Assembly (NCBI GenBank): GCA_019914945.1
Contig: CM034101.1
Coordinates: 3,111,188 to 3,175,187 of the forward strand
DNA length: 64,000 nucleotides
Direction of reading: 5' to 3'
Source of the DNA: Typha latifolia
Lineage: Eukaryota; Streptophyta; Magnoliopsida; Poales; Typhaceae
Shown: positions 1 through 11,607 of the stretch, in pieces
How positions within the stretch are numbered: position 1 is the first letter of the stretch
Layout of the letters: every line of letters starts with the position of its first letter
Translations under genes and position numbers: made by a program
Notes under the pieces: generated by a model
Databases searched by the model: none
Told to the model about the DNA's origin: nothing
Seen by the model: only the letters and a program-made list of their open reading frames with translations

Positions 1-3000
1 GGGCATTAGAGGAACAATATGGTGGTGAAGAGGAGGTATTCATACAACTTATTGCACAATTAGAAGTTTTATTCTCCTTATTATCTGATAAACTTTAACA
101 CCATCGCTTGTTTGTTGCAGCTACCTCAAGTTAATCCTGGTTTCAATAATGCTCCTTTTAAATTTACAAAGTACTCAAATGCATACATGCTTGTATATAT
201 CCGTGAGACTGACAAGGACAAAATAATTTGTAATCTAGAGGAGAAAGACATAGCTGAACACCTTAGGGTAAGATAATTTTTGACAACCTGCAGCTACTAT
301 GTTGGTGTGTAGAGATAGTTGGTTGATGCAAGGTCCCTTATCTTTCTGCAGATAAGATTGAAAAAAGAACAGGAAGATAAGGAACACAAGAAAAAAGAGA
401 AAGCAGAGGCTCACCTGTATACCATTGTAAAGGTGTTTGTTTGTATTCTTTTTGTTAAGTTTTGAGTCCATTTTTCTTGGTTGTATTACCTGTAATTTTT
501 TCCTTAAACAAATTTATTGATGCATTCAGGTGGCCTTAGATAAGGATTTGGTGCAGCAAATTGGAAGAGATATATATTTTGATCTTGTAGATTATGACAA
601 GGTCTGCAGCTTCCGAATCCAGAAACAGCTGCCTTTCACCCTCTTCAAGGTAATGTTTTCCAACCTAGATCTAAATAAAGGGTATGATTTCTATGGCTGT
701 TTTGGCAGTTTTGTACATTTTAGAATTAGTTAGATAGATGTCGCTCTGCCTTATTCTAAGTTCTTTTTATTATTACGTTGCACATTTTTTGTAACATTTA
801 CCTACGTTAAATGCTCCAGCATTTAGTAGGCTGCAAAAGTTTCATCATTAAAAGTACTGTCACCTCAGGTTGGGGCCTGTCCTACTATCAGGAAAGTAGG
901 ATAGTTTATATTAAATTATTAATATGTAAAAGATTATGATATAATAATACACTAGAAGAGCTTTCTAAATCCTATAATGCTATAACCTTGTTATATAAAT
1001 AACGATAAACATGTTATTCTTTTAATCTTTTGTGTTTCATTTTTGATCTATCGCCTACTTTGAAGGGTCAACAAGAATTCTAAAGTTTGGAAGATAAATA
1101 GAGATTCTAAAAATTTATAGCAAGTAAATGTTATATACTTATAACGTATTCAATTTAACTTATTGGTGGTTTGATGTGTATGAGCAGTGGGATACTGTCC
1201 TTCACTGGTAAAAGGGTTTTTGTAGGTCTGTTTGCTGACATGGGACCACAGCATTTAGTTGGTCTGACATTTCCGAATCAGTTACATCCAAATATTTTCT
1301 GAGAATGAAATTACTAAATGCACAAATTTTGTAAATAAATCAAGAGAATGAGATAGTAAGATAGTCAGAACTTCAGCCAGAAATTCCGAGCATAAATTGT
1401 GGGACCAATATAAGGGCACTGCCTCTTCCTATGGACAATTTGTTCTGTGCTACAGTTAGTTTCTCTTTTAAGTTTTAATAATCTCAAACAGTTCCACGTC
1501 CTATTGACAATTTGACACTGTTTCTTTCCTTGAACAATATGCTACCATGCTACAATTAGTTAGTTTTTCTTAACAATTTCAGATGGAGTCCATAGTTATT
1601 GTTTTTTTATTTTCTCAATCTAAATTAAAACTGTGGACCAACACCAATTTTCTTTTCTTTTTTTGTGTGCACTGTGCATAACCTAAATTATAGCTTTAGC
1701 AGTATCAATATTTTTGTGCCAGGAAATCCTGTAATTTTGTTGAACTAGTGTTGCTCAATCTTCATTATATTTGTAATTTGTGTATTGCAGGAGGAGGTGG
1801 CTAAAGAGTTAGGTATCCCCGTTCAGTTTCAACGCTTTTGGCTGTGGGCTAAGCGGCAAAATCATACATACCGTCCCAATCGGCCATTGACTCCTCAAGA
1901 GGAACCACATTCTGTAAGTTTTTATACCAAATTGCAAGTAAATGTTTGGAACTTAAGAATTGTTATGATGAGGAAGCCTATTTGCCAAGATTTGAATGTT
2001 GATCCTTCTATTATCCAGAACTGTGTTTCTATTTTTTTTCTCTATTAGTTCTCTATAATAACTGCAGGAGCGCAACAGAATATTAGAGCTTGGTTTGACT
2101 CTTCATTTACATGTCATCTTTATTACTACGTAATTACCAGAGCACACCATTGGACCTTTATATTTTAGGTTAATAGTGATATTCTTAGCCATTAGATCAT
2201 TTTATATTGGATATTGCAGTCTGGAGTTGTTTTGTTATCCTTAAAACAATCTATATCTGATTCTATATTTTGTAGTCGTCTTTTTTGGCATTTTTGCTTC
2301 ATGCTGTGTTTTGTTTGACATTTACTCGTCTCTTTTGGTGTTTCTTTCCTGTGATAGTCATGCTATATGTTGCACCCAGCCATCTGAATGGGCTCATTTG
2401 ACCTGTTTAAGTTGATTTTCTTTTCACTTCTCAAAGAAATGAACCTCTCTGTAGGTTGGACAACTAAGGGATGCATCAAGCAGAACACATAATGCTGAAT
2501 TGAAGTTGTTTTTGGAGGTTGAGTTTGGCGCTGTGAGTTGTAACAGTCTCTATTCTAGATTCTCAGTATTCAGCATATAGGCTGTTCACCTCTAGTTGAA
2601 CTTTTATATATTGCTTGATGTGTGCCACTGCTGATGTAGCCATTGTGACATAGGATCTTCGCCCTCTGCCTCTACCAGATAAGACAAAAGAAGACATCTT
2701 GCTTTTTTTCAAGCTTTACGATCCTGAAAAGGAAGAAATGAGGTATTGCTACTTTCTTAATAGTGTCAACTTTCTTTCTTTACTTCTCAATTTTCCTTTT
2801 GGTCTTCTGACACTAAAACATCAATTTAAATTTTTTTTTCTACCATAAATGAATACAGATATGTGGGAAGACTCTTTGTTAAGGCTTTAGGGAAGCCCTC
2901 TGAAATTTTAACGAAGCTGAATCAGATGGCTGGTTTTCCTCTAAATGAGGAGATTGAACTTTATGAGGTTAGATTTCGTGAAACATGCAAACTAGTTGCC

Positions 3001-6000
3001 CGGAGTTCTCATCCTGTCCCTAAGTCTTTGTCCTTGTTTTGTTTTGTAAGTTATATTTCTGGCTGTTAATTCAGCTGATGTGTTATGATATCTTTTTACC
3101 TTTATAATTGTACAGGAAATAAAGTTTGAACCAAGTGTGATGTGTGAACATATTGACAAGAAACTTTCTTTCCGATCTAGCCAGGTCTATATGGCGTGTG
3201 AACTTTTTCGGTATTGCTTATCTTGCTATCTTCAATTTAATGTTGGCTTATCTGGTGTTTGCAGCTTGAAGATGGGGATATCATTTGCTATCAAAAATCT
3301 TTATCACCAGATAAAGACCAATATCGCTATCCCAATGTACCATCTTTTTTGGAGTACGTCCACAATAGACAGGTACATTTCTCTGATTTGGTGCTACTTC
3401 CCCACCCTGATGTTTCACCTTCTGCTATGAGTTATTTGTTTCTCTTTTTAAAAGTATAATTTGATTGTGGCATGAACTCTCTCAAAATAGTTCTGACTAT
3501 GTTGAAGGTTCTTACAGTTTGTCTCTAATTGCACCATCTACTAAAACTTTGTTATATCTTTGAATTTAATGTTACTTATTATGTACTTGAAAAGGGTTAA
3601 ATACTACTTGGAAAGCAGTGTAGAAAAAAATAATCACATATAGTGTGGGGATTGATCTTACACTTGAACTCTTTATCATTCCTTGCATTACTGGAATACT
3701 AGCAATTTAAAATTTTCCTTTATGGGTTTCAATAGGGTAGTTCTCTTATGTCTATTATTTTCTTGTCCTCTATTTACATGAGGTTAACAAACTAGTAGCT
3801 AAAGTCTACGAGAAGTGTACAAAACGTCAACCCCATGGCAAGGCATTTCGGATGGCTTCAACAAACTTGTTGAAATCTTTTATTTCACCTTCTACTGTTT
3901 GTCTTCGAGGACCGACACCTAACTTTTTCAGTGTTGACGAATGAGCTTTCTCCTCTTCACGGTTGCCACTCTCTTTTGACTCATGCTTTTGTTGATGCAT
4001 ACTTGTGAACTAGATATTGTCAGGAACATAAGTTATCTACAGTATTAAATCCCGTTGATGCGTTTGCAATGGTCAATTTCCATAATGAGTTTGATGCCAG
4101 TGCTAAGACAATCAAATTTCGGCACCAAACTTCTGTTTTCTCTTGGATCTTAGTCATTTGGGTTACGACTTTGCGCAATGATTCATGCTATGCAACATTT
4201 AGCTCAAAAACTAAAATTTGAAGGTAGTTCAACCGTTCTGAAACTGTGACCGGACCATTGTTATAATGTATTTTCTTCAACATATGGAGAATGGCAGTAA
4301 GGCTTGCCCCTTGCATTGTAATTCATGGGTTCAAGTCTTGGGATACATCTTCCCTCGTTAGACTATGCATAGGCTGGAGCCTTGTGCACTCGGTGTCCTT
4401 TTACTTTTCAATGCACATCTGGAATTTGTCTCTCTATATGACTTTTTGAACTTCATTCTAAGAATTTTAAATAACATGATCCATAGGTTGTCCATTTCCG
4501 ATCAATGGAGAAGCCAAAGGAAGATGATTTCTGTTTAGAGATGTAAGTTCCTACTTCCTACGAGTTAGTTTTTAATGTATGGATTGTTAATATTTACATT
4601 TTTTTCTCTTTTCATTTGACTTATCCTGGTTTTATGCCCCTTAAATCCTCAAGGTCAAAACTGTTCACTTATGATGATGTCGTCAAAAGGGTTGCCCATC
4701 AACTTGGTGTGGATGATTCATCAAAAATTCGGCTTACATCTCATAACTGCTACTCCCAGCAGCCTAAACCCCAACCAATCAAGTACCGAGGTGTAGATCA
4801 TTTGTCAGACATGCTGGTTCACTATAACCAGGTCATCTTCTTTTAGTAGCATATATTAGGCCAACGTAAACCTCTTGTGTATGATATCCTTGAAAGATCT
4901 AACCTTTCCTAGTGATGTTGCATGGTTCAGACTTCTGACGTACTGTATTATGAAGTGCTGGATATTCCCCTGCCAGAATTGCAAGGTTTGAAAACCTTAA
5001 AGGTCGCATTTCATCATGCCACAAAGGATGAGGTTTGTTTGCTAGCTTGTTATACCTGTGACCTTTTCAGCTCGACTTATTTTTTGAAACTTGAAACCTA
5101 ATGTTCATGTTATCAGGTGTCAGTTCACTGTATCAGACTGCCGAAAAATAGCACTGTTAGTGATGTGATCAATGACCTGAAATCAAAGGTGACTTCATGC
5201 ATTGTACATGCAATTCCTTTTCTATGTGAATTTGCTGGGCCTTATGTAGTCTTGACATATTTCTTTCATGCTTGGATCTGATTAGTCTCTCCTTTGTATT
5301 TGTTATGGATCAGGTCGAGTTATCTCATCCTAATGCTGAACTCAGACTGCTGGAGGTCTTTTATCACAAGATTTACAAGGTAATAGTTACAGTGATTCTC
5401 TTCAAATCTCTGAGAAGCATTGCCACTACAAGCAATCTAATTGTCAATTCAAACTAAACTCTATTGTCAGCAATATTTTTCTTTTTTTCATGATATCTAG
5501 CTGATTCTCTCAAGGATTTTTTTATCAATTAGTAAACTTACATTAACTGATGGGACCATAAGATTACATGCTTTATTTACATACTTGGTGAGATATTCTG
5601 TTCAGGATATCATCCTCTGAGCATTTAGTTTACAAAATTTAGAGGGCAGCACTTGGTGTGATAACAAGGTTTGCCCATTCTATCCAAAAGGTCATAAGTT
5701 CAAGTCTTGGAAACAGACTCCCCAGGAATGAGGGTAAGATTGTGTATGCTTCCCATCCCTAATCCCTTGTATGTGGGAGCCTTGTGAGTGGAAAAATTCA
5801 TTCTCTAGGCATAATCTGTGGAATAGTACTAAGGCTAATTTTATCTTTTTTCGTAGGACTATGTTAGTCTCCAGGCATAATCTCTTTATGGAATAGCATT
5901 AAGGCGAAATTATCTTTTTTTAAAACTATTGCCAATACTGTGATAAAGCTTCACCACCTTTTGTTCTTTTTTATGGTAAGTCATTCTTCCGTGCAATTTT

Positions 6001-9000
6001 TGCAGATCTTTCCACCTAATGAAAAGATAGAAAACATTAATGATCAGTACTGGACACTGCGTGCAGAGGAGGTACATTTTTGCTCTTCAACGTTCATAGT
6101 ACAGCAAATTCTTTTTTTTTTTTGGTGGGAAAAAGCTTTGGCATCTTATAGTTACAACAATGTGATGAGCTAGAGGTTTGTGCACCTTTAGGCAAACTTA
6201 GATTATATTGCTATAAAAGTTATTTTTATCTTAAAATATACTCCTTTTCAGATTCCAGAAGAAGAAAAAAATCTTGGACAACATGATCGTTTGATTCACG
6301 TGTACCACTTCACCAAAGATATGCAAAACCCAACGGTAAATGAAAATTTGAAATTTAGTGTTATTTCAGCTATATGTACTGTTCCTTGTGGAAATAATAC
6401 ATGTTGGACAAAATCACAAAAGTCTTAGTAAGAGATTATTAAAAAAAAATACTTATACTATTGTTGTTGATTTCTTTTAAAGGTTTTTTCTTTGAGGCCT
6501 ATTTGATTAGTTACCTCTTATTTCAAACTGAGTTTTACTTTTTTATTCCAATTTTTCTGTATGGTAGTCATTGTTTAATCTCAGTCAACTTGTGGCAATT
6601 CTCACAGTTGGCCCTGTGCCCCCATTTGAACATTTAATTTTTCATTCCTACAGCAAGTTCAGAACTTTGGGGAACCTTTCTTCTTGGTCATTCGTGAAGG
6701 CGAGACTTTATCTGAGGTTAAGGTACGCATCCAAAAGAAACTTCAGGTTCCAGACGACGATTTCTCTAAGGTATCACTTCTTTTACTGATCTCTCTCTCT
6801 CCTTATTTACTTGTATCTTCTGTCATCTTCATTAAAGTATAACTTCTTTCTTCAACAACATTTACAACCATTCTATTTGGAACTTCAGTAGCAAAAGTAC
6901 TTACCATAAAGATAGATTTGTGATCTTATATCTTCAGTCACATTGAAGGCAATTTCTTCCTTCTTTTGAGCCTTCCACTTCCCATTGTGGTGGTCTCACA
7001 TCTCACCTAATTTGCTCATATGGAAAAGTATGAGTGGGATAATTTTAACTGTAAGATGGTTTGGACCAATTGAATACTTTAGATCGCATTTCATTGTTGG
7101 AACTCTATAATCCACTCAACGTGGTTGAAATAGGAGAATAAGAAATTGTTGAAAGTGTAAAGCATCTTGGTCTACAACTTATGATTCATTTGGAAGTCTG
7201 CCTAGTTCTGTGATAACTTGTCCAAGCCTTTAAGGCCTTCTATCAGACAAGTTGAAGTGTTCGTCAATTCATGTAAGTAATCAAGTCTCATTAGGCTAGG
7301 TAAAATACGATTAAGCTATCTGCTCTATGACCGCGTCACTCATAAGTGCTGATTTTAGATTGGATTAAAGTATAAATTCTGAGGCCCAAATTTATTAACA
7401 TGCTCTGATTTTCTAAATTTGGTTCACAATCTACTCATCTTTAGGTATAAATCCTCTTGTAAGATCCTTGAAACCACTTGGGTCCACAGGTGATGAAATA
7501 GAAGATAAAAGAGTATTAGTGGTCACTTTTAAATAGATATCTCTCGTTTAAATGTACTAGCAAAAGTTTTTCAAGGAAGCTCTAGGTTTCTTTATGGAAA
7601 CACTAGATGACTAACAGAAGTTTTGATTGTACCTCTTATCTATGGATATGAAATCTGGAGAAACTTGACGTAGTCAAGCTATAGTTTGCCATCTAACTTC
7701 ACATAGAGTTGAATCCTAACAAAAAATCTCTCTAAAATTCTCATGACTTAAATTAAACTTGCACTGGAATGCACAATTTAAAAATGAAATGACTTAAATC
7801 TGATGCATGAAAAAATGAATTAGAAAAGACCAGTATTGACCTAAATATTCAGGTTGTTTGGGTCAATGATCATTCAGAATGTAAGCTCAAGAGAGTGCTC
7901 AGGAGATGTTTCTTTTTCTTGATCAAATCTTTCGAAAAACATGTTTACCTTCTGACTTCTACCAGAAGGTTTCAAGACTATGCATGTGCTTATCACTTGA
8001 ATTTGCCAACAAAAGTTGACAAGTTTGATCAACACTATAGCTGTAGAAGTAGATGTGCACAAGTATATATCAATGTTGGTATTTGCTGACAGACATCTTC
8101 ATTTGACAGACATTATGTCAGTCATAGTTAGTTATCAAGCTCTCAGATAATACTATATTACATCCAGGAATAGAAAACTTAAGATCTTCTTGAAACCCAT
8201 ATCAATATTCAGACACTAAGTTGTAAAGTTAATTAGCACTGACTTACAAAATCAATTCTAATATAGACTTGATTAAATTTTGGCTTGTTGGTAAATTGTA
8301 ACTTTGTATAATATACATCAAACCCCTTAGAAAATCCAGATTCCAGATAACTTATAGTCCCTTTTATGGGAAAAGGAAAAAAAGTCTGTATGACCCAGTC
8401 ATCTTATTAGTCTTGAGGATATTATATATATATATATTAGTGAATTTATTGAAATTAAATTTGCCTGTTCTTGAGGGCAATATATATAACTCTAGATACT
8501 CCATAACTGTCTCCACTCTCCACATGTGAACTATACAACATGTATGGCAGGATCTAAACTCTATCCACCTTTGTCACTTTACATATATATACTTGTAGAT
8601 ATTTTTCTTCTATACTAGGAACACTTGAAGAAATATTTTGGGTTCTGAAACATCAGAAGCTGTGTTTGGGAACAACAGAAATATTAATTTGGAAGGTTCA
8701 TTAGTTTTTTATTAGATCCACATTTTTACTTGATTGTTTTTCTTAAGACCGAAAATAGTTGACCACAGTCAATTACTTGTTTCCTTGCGTCTTCTTAGAA
8801 GCACGTGTTTTGTATGCCTTCAAATCCAACCTTAGTCCATGTATTCATGTTTGGTTCATGAACCACTTGAAATCGAACTGATTTTAATCTTTTCTGCTTT
8901 TTGTTTAGCTTGGCTCACTGTAAGCTAATTATGACAGTTTGAGCTTGTCTTGTTAACACCCCAATCAGAGCTTGAAGCAACTTTCTGCATATCTGATCCA

Positions 9001-9639
9001 TAGCCTGTTTGTCAGCGGATCAGATCAGTTGTAGTCCTAACCCTTGCCTTCTGTTGCCGAGGCTTACTGCAAATAATATTCTTTATGCATACAAGCTTTC
9101 CTGACCATACATGGTTCTGTAACTTGTTTTATGCTTTATTTCATTTAAACCAAGATGTGTTTTTCTGTATCGTCAGTGGAAATTTGCATACTTATCACTT
9201 GGTCGCCCTGAATATCTTCAAGATTCAGATATTCTGGCTAGTCGATTTCAGGTATGTAAATTGACTGATTTCAGGTATGTAAATTACTTGTTAGCTATTT
9301 TAGAGAACTATTTTTGACTCAATTTTCTTGGTTGTGTTTAGAGAAATGTTTATGGTGCCTGGGAACAGTATCTGGGATTGGAGCACTTGGACACTACCCC
9401 AAAGAGGTCACACCCAGCTAATCAGGTATTATGAAATCTTTGCCCAGTCCAACCCAAATTATTGTAGCAATTAATCCTTTAATAACTTATTGACATTTCC
9501 TACCACTATAAATTGCATAGTGCACTTTAATTTCTTGCTTTTCCAATAAACAGCCCAGCACTGTATTTGCAACTTTTTGTTATTTCTCTACTTGCAGAAC
9601 CGCCACAGTTTTGAGAAGCCAGTGAGAATTTACAACTAA
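1..9639 (+). CDS. UBP12/13: Ubiquitin C-terminal hydrolase 12/13 (USP7-type), 3' part, 5' end outside window
   Basis: Deubiquitinase of the UBP12/UBP13 (USP7) family, acting in nucleus and cytosol on ubiquitinated regulators. Twenty-one exons were placed by GT-AG sites and unbroken phase: 1-35, 121-267, 352-432, 530-649, 1791-1913, 2455-2532, 2654-2742, 2859-2967, 3116-3184, 3265-3372, 4487-4542, 4654-4831, 4931-5032, 5117-5188, 5314-5379, 6006-6071, 6252-6335, 6654-6770, 9177-9251, 9342-9425, 9598-9639. They encode 632 C-terminal residues. The first two exons are the end of the catalytic domain (SNAYMLVYIRE). The rest is the USP7-type ubiquitin-like region, with the conserved stretches LTSHNCYSQQPKPQPIKYRG and VEFHKIYK-like LEVFYHKIYK, ending in PVRIYN. 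The catalytic Cys and His boxes lie upstream of the window. The 2.4-kb intron 6771-9176 is the longest; two SINE-like inserts sit in other introns. The last donor region is duplicated (see 9243-9285). Confidence 0.95.
4293..4407 (+). mobile_element. tRNA-derived SINE remnant (Au-SINE-like) in UBP12/13 intron
   Basis: The stretch holds a Pol III B-box-like GGTTCAAGTCT followed by a short spacer and the tail block GGAGCCTTGTGCACTCGGTG and a T-rich end. This matches the general plan of the angiosperm Au SINE family as I remember it. The A box is weak and no clear target-site duplication was seen. It lies in the intron between the exons ending at 3372 and starting at 4487. Confidence 0.55.
5644..5790 (+). 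mobile_element. tRNA-derived SINE remnant (Au-SINE-like), second copy
   Basis: It begins with GCAGCACTTGGTGTGATAAC, an A-box-like start. It continues with the B-box-like AGTTCAAGTCTTGG, a GGGTAAGATTGTGTATG middle, and ends GTGGGAGCCTTGTGAGTGG. The order of blocks is that of Au-type SINEs, and the tail block is shared with the copy at 4293-4407. It lies in the intron between the exons ending at 5379 and starting at 6006. It is diverged and probably old. Confidence 0.6.
5805..5921. repeat. Imperfect tandem duplication, about 67-bp unit
   Basis: The block AGGCATAATCT...GGAATAG(T/C)A(C)TTAAGGC...TTATCTTTTTT occurs at about 5806-5851 and again at about 5873-5921, with substitutions and a small insertion. 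It lies in the UBP12/13 intron directly after the second SINE-like sequence. Confidence 0.6.
9243..9285 (+). repeat. 23-bp tandem duplication of a 5' splice site
   Basis: GATTTCAGGTATGTAAATT occurs twice, 23 bases apart, so the UBP12/13 exon that ends at 9251 has a second identical CAG/GTATGT donor ending at 9274. Use of the first donor keeps the reading frame into the exon at 9342. Use of the second would add 23 nt and shift the frame. Confidence 0.9.
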
Positions 9640-10487
9640 CAAATATCCAAATCTACACCCTTGAGGTGTTCTGAAACTTGACAATTTCGCCCAATCTGTG
9701 GATAATTAGACCAACATGTTGATCCTAACAGATGATCCCATGAGGTAAAGGTGGTGGTTTTACAGCTTAATTTGCTGGCGTGATTTGTTATTCTTCTGCA
9801 GCATGGAAAGTACAATTGTGGAGTGCATAACCTCGACTTTGTCAACCCCACATCCCCTTTTTAAGTTCTCTGTGCTTCTTCTGCAGAATGTCCTTATTTC
9901 TTAGGGTTAACCTTCACAATTCCGTTGTAATTTGGTATATAAGAGTTTCCTGGTTAGGCGATGTATACAGGGTAGAGTTTGCCGTTATTGGTCATTTTCT
10001 GCTTGTCGATCCCAGTCTTGCTAGTCTATTTCTGTTCTTCATTAGATTGTTTCTGGGGGAACTGAGAGTTTTGTATAATGGGCAATTGTTACGCTGGCTT
10101 TTGAGACCGCCAGGACTCCTGTAAAGTGATTCTTATCAGTGTTTGGCAGGTCAGTGCTGGCTGCGGCCAGAATGGTCTTAGTAGCTTTGACAACTAATTA
10201 TCAAAGACCAACTCTAGAGTCTTTTCATCGATTCCTGCAGAAGACCTCGAGAAAAGAAATTGAAGGAATGCTCTGTTGCTAATGTGAAAGTAACTTTTGG
10301 AGTGTTCATGATATCTCTCTTCGGAAAGCTCTTAATAAATGTTGTTCTAGTTAGTTCTGTTGATTGATATATGGATGTTCTTTGCTAAACATGGTACCCT
10401 TGGTTGTATATATGCATTCAGTGTCATGGGCAACTGCTGTTTTACCTTTTATCCAAATTGTTATCCCAGTATGTACTAAATTCTAGA

Positions 10488-10660
10488 GGCGCAAAAACTG
10501 AAGCTTCCACCAAGAGATGCGTAGTTACTCTAATTTAATGAGCCGCAAAGACTTTAGCTTCCTCTAAATTAATATGCCATTGTGTACCAAGTACCATTGA
10601 GCCGCAAGGACTTCACCTTACACCAAGAAACGTATGGTTATTCAAATTGTACGTCTCTTC
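10488..10660. repeat. Three imperfect direct repeats of 50-60 bp
   Basis: Related blocks start near 10488 (GGCGCAAAAACTGAAGCTTC), 10540 (GAGCCGCAAAGACTTTAGCT) and 10598 (GAGCCGCAAGGACTTCACCT). The first and third also share the following ACCAAGA(G/A)A(T/C)G(C/T)(G)TA segment. The period is roughly 52-58 bases. Function unknown. Confidence 0.6.
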
Positions 10661-11008
10661 GGTGGTAACATGAACGAACGCATATTTTCTTGGCATTGCT
10701 TAGTTCATGTTCCTGTTTTCGGAGAAATCTTGAGTTACTGTTTATCTAGCTCTTACGGCAGAAGAATGCATCTACAGTTCGATAGACCCGACTTTGAAGG
10801 GGGGGGGGGCGATGAAGATGGCATTACTCATAATTAGCTCGAACCATAGTATACTAGTATTTCTGGATTTGAATACTAATCACATTGGTTTTAGAGAGAA
10901 AACTTGGTTGCTTTATTGGCAGGATATAGTTCTCATGCATGCTTGTAAGTTTAGATTCGTTTCAAAATCCCCGTGGTCGTTGAAAGATTAATGAACTGAA
11001 CAGGATGG

Positions 11009-11034
11009 ATATATATATATATATATATATATAT
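11009..11034. repeat. (AT)n microsatellite
   Basis: Thirteen uninterrupted AT units in the spacer between the convergent UBP12/13 and GatC genes. Confidence 0.95.
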
Positions 11035-11607
11035 TTGTACTCTAATAGGTTACTGTCAGATTGCAAATGTATTGGAGATTTTTCATTTGGCCACGGTTCA
11101 GTAATTAGAGGAACAAAATGCAAATTTACCTATTATCTTTCATAATTCCGTGTCATTATTACTATTTACATTTTCTGTTGCTTGTTTGTAATCTTTCCGC
11201 TGCCAACCCAGGAAAAATGCTCAGGCATTATCGTTAATGTGTAATATCTTATAAACAAGCAATCTGCATTATATAACAAGAACAATCTGGTCTGATGACA
11301 AACCTAGATACAGTTTGGCGGCAATACTAAACGTGCAGCAGAAAAATGCAATTTGACAAGACTGAATAAAAGAAATCACTGCAAAACAATTACTGATCTC
11401 CACAGTTAGAAACGAAAAGCAAAACAGTAATTCAGCAATGCAATAGTAGGGGCACTTTTGGAACATAACAGAGCGTCAATCTTTCAATGCTGTAGCAGTA
11501 ACAAGATCGATTGGCAGTGCCAAAGTAGTAGAATACCTGTGGGTAGAACACTTACCTGCAGATGGAGTTATACAAGTGTTGCCAGTAACACTATAAAGCT
11601 ACAATCT

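Larger units (their letters stand above)
9640..11230 (+). other. UBP12/13 3' UTR and convergent intergenic spacer
   Basis: The proximal part, to about 10,350, is probably the 3' UTR of UBP12/13; an AATAAA lies at 10334-10339. No coding region is recognised in the remainder. It contains three related gagccgcaa-type blocks (10488-10660), a run of G at about 10799-10809, and an AT microsatellite. Confidence 0.5.

Noticed and set aside
7874..8089. Overlapping short frames inside the 2.4-kb UBP12/13 intron
   Set aside because: Both strands are open by chance; no family signature, and the flanking exons splice cleanly over the region.
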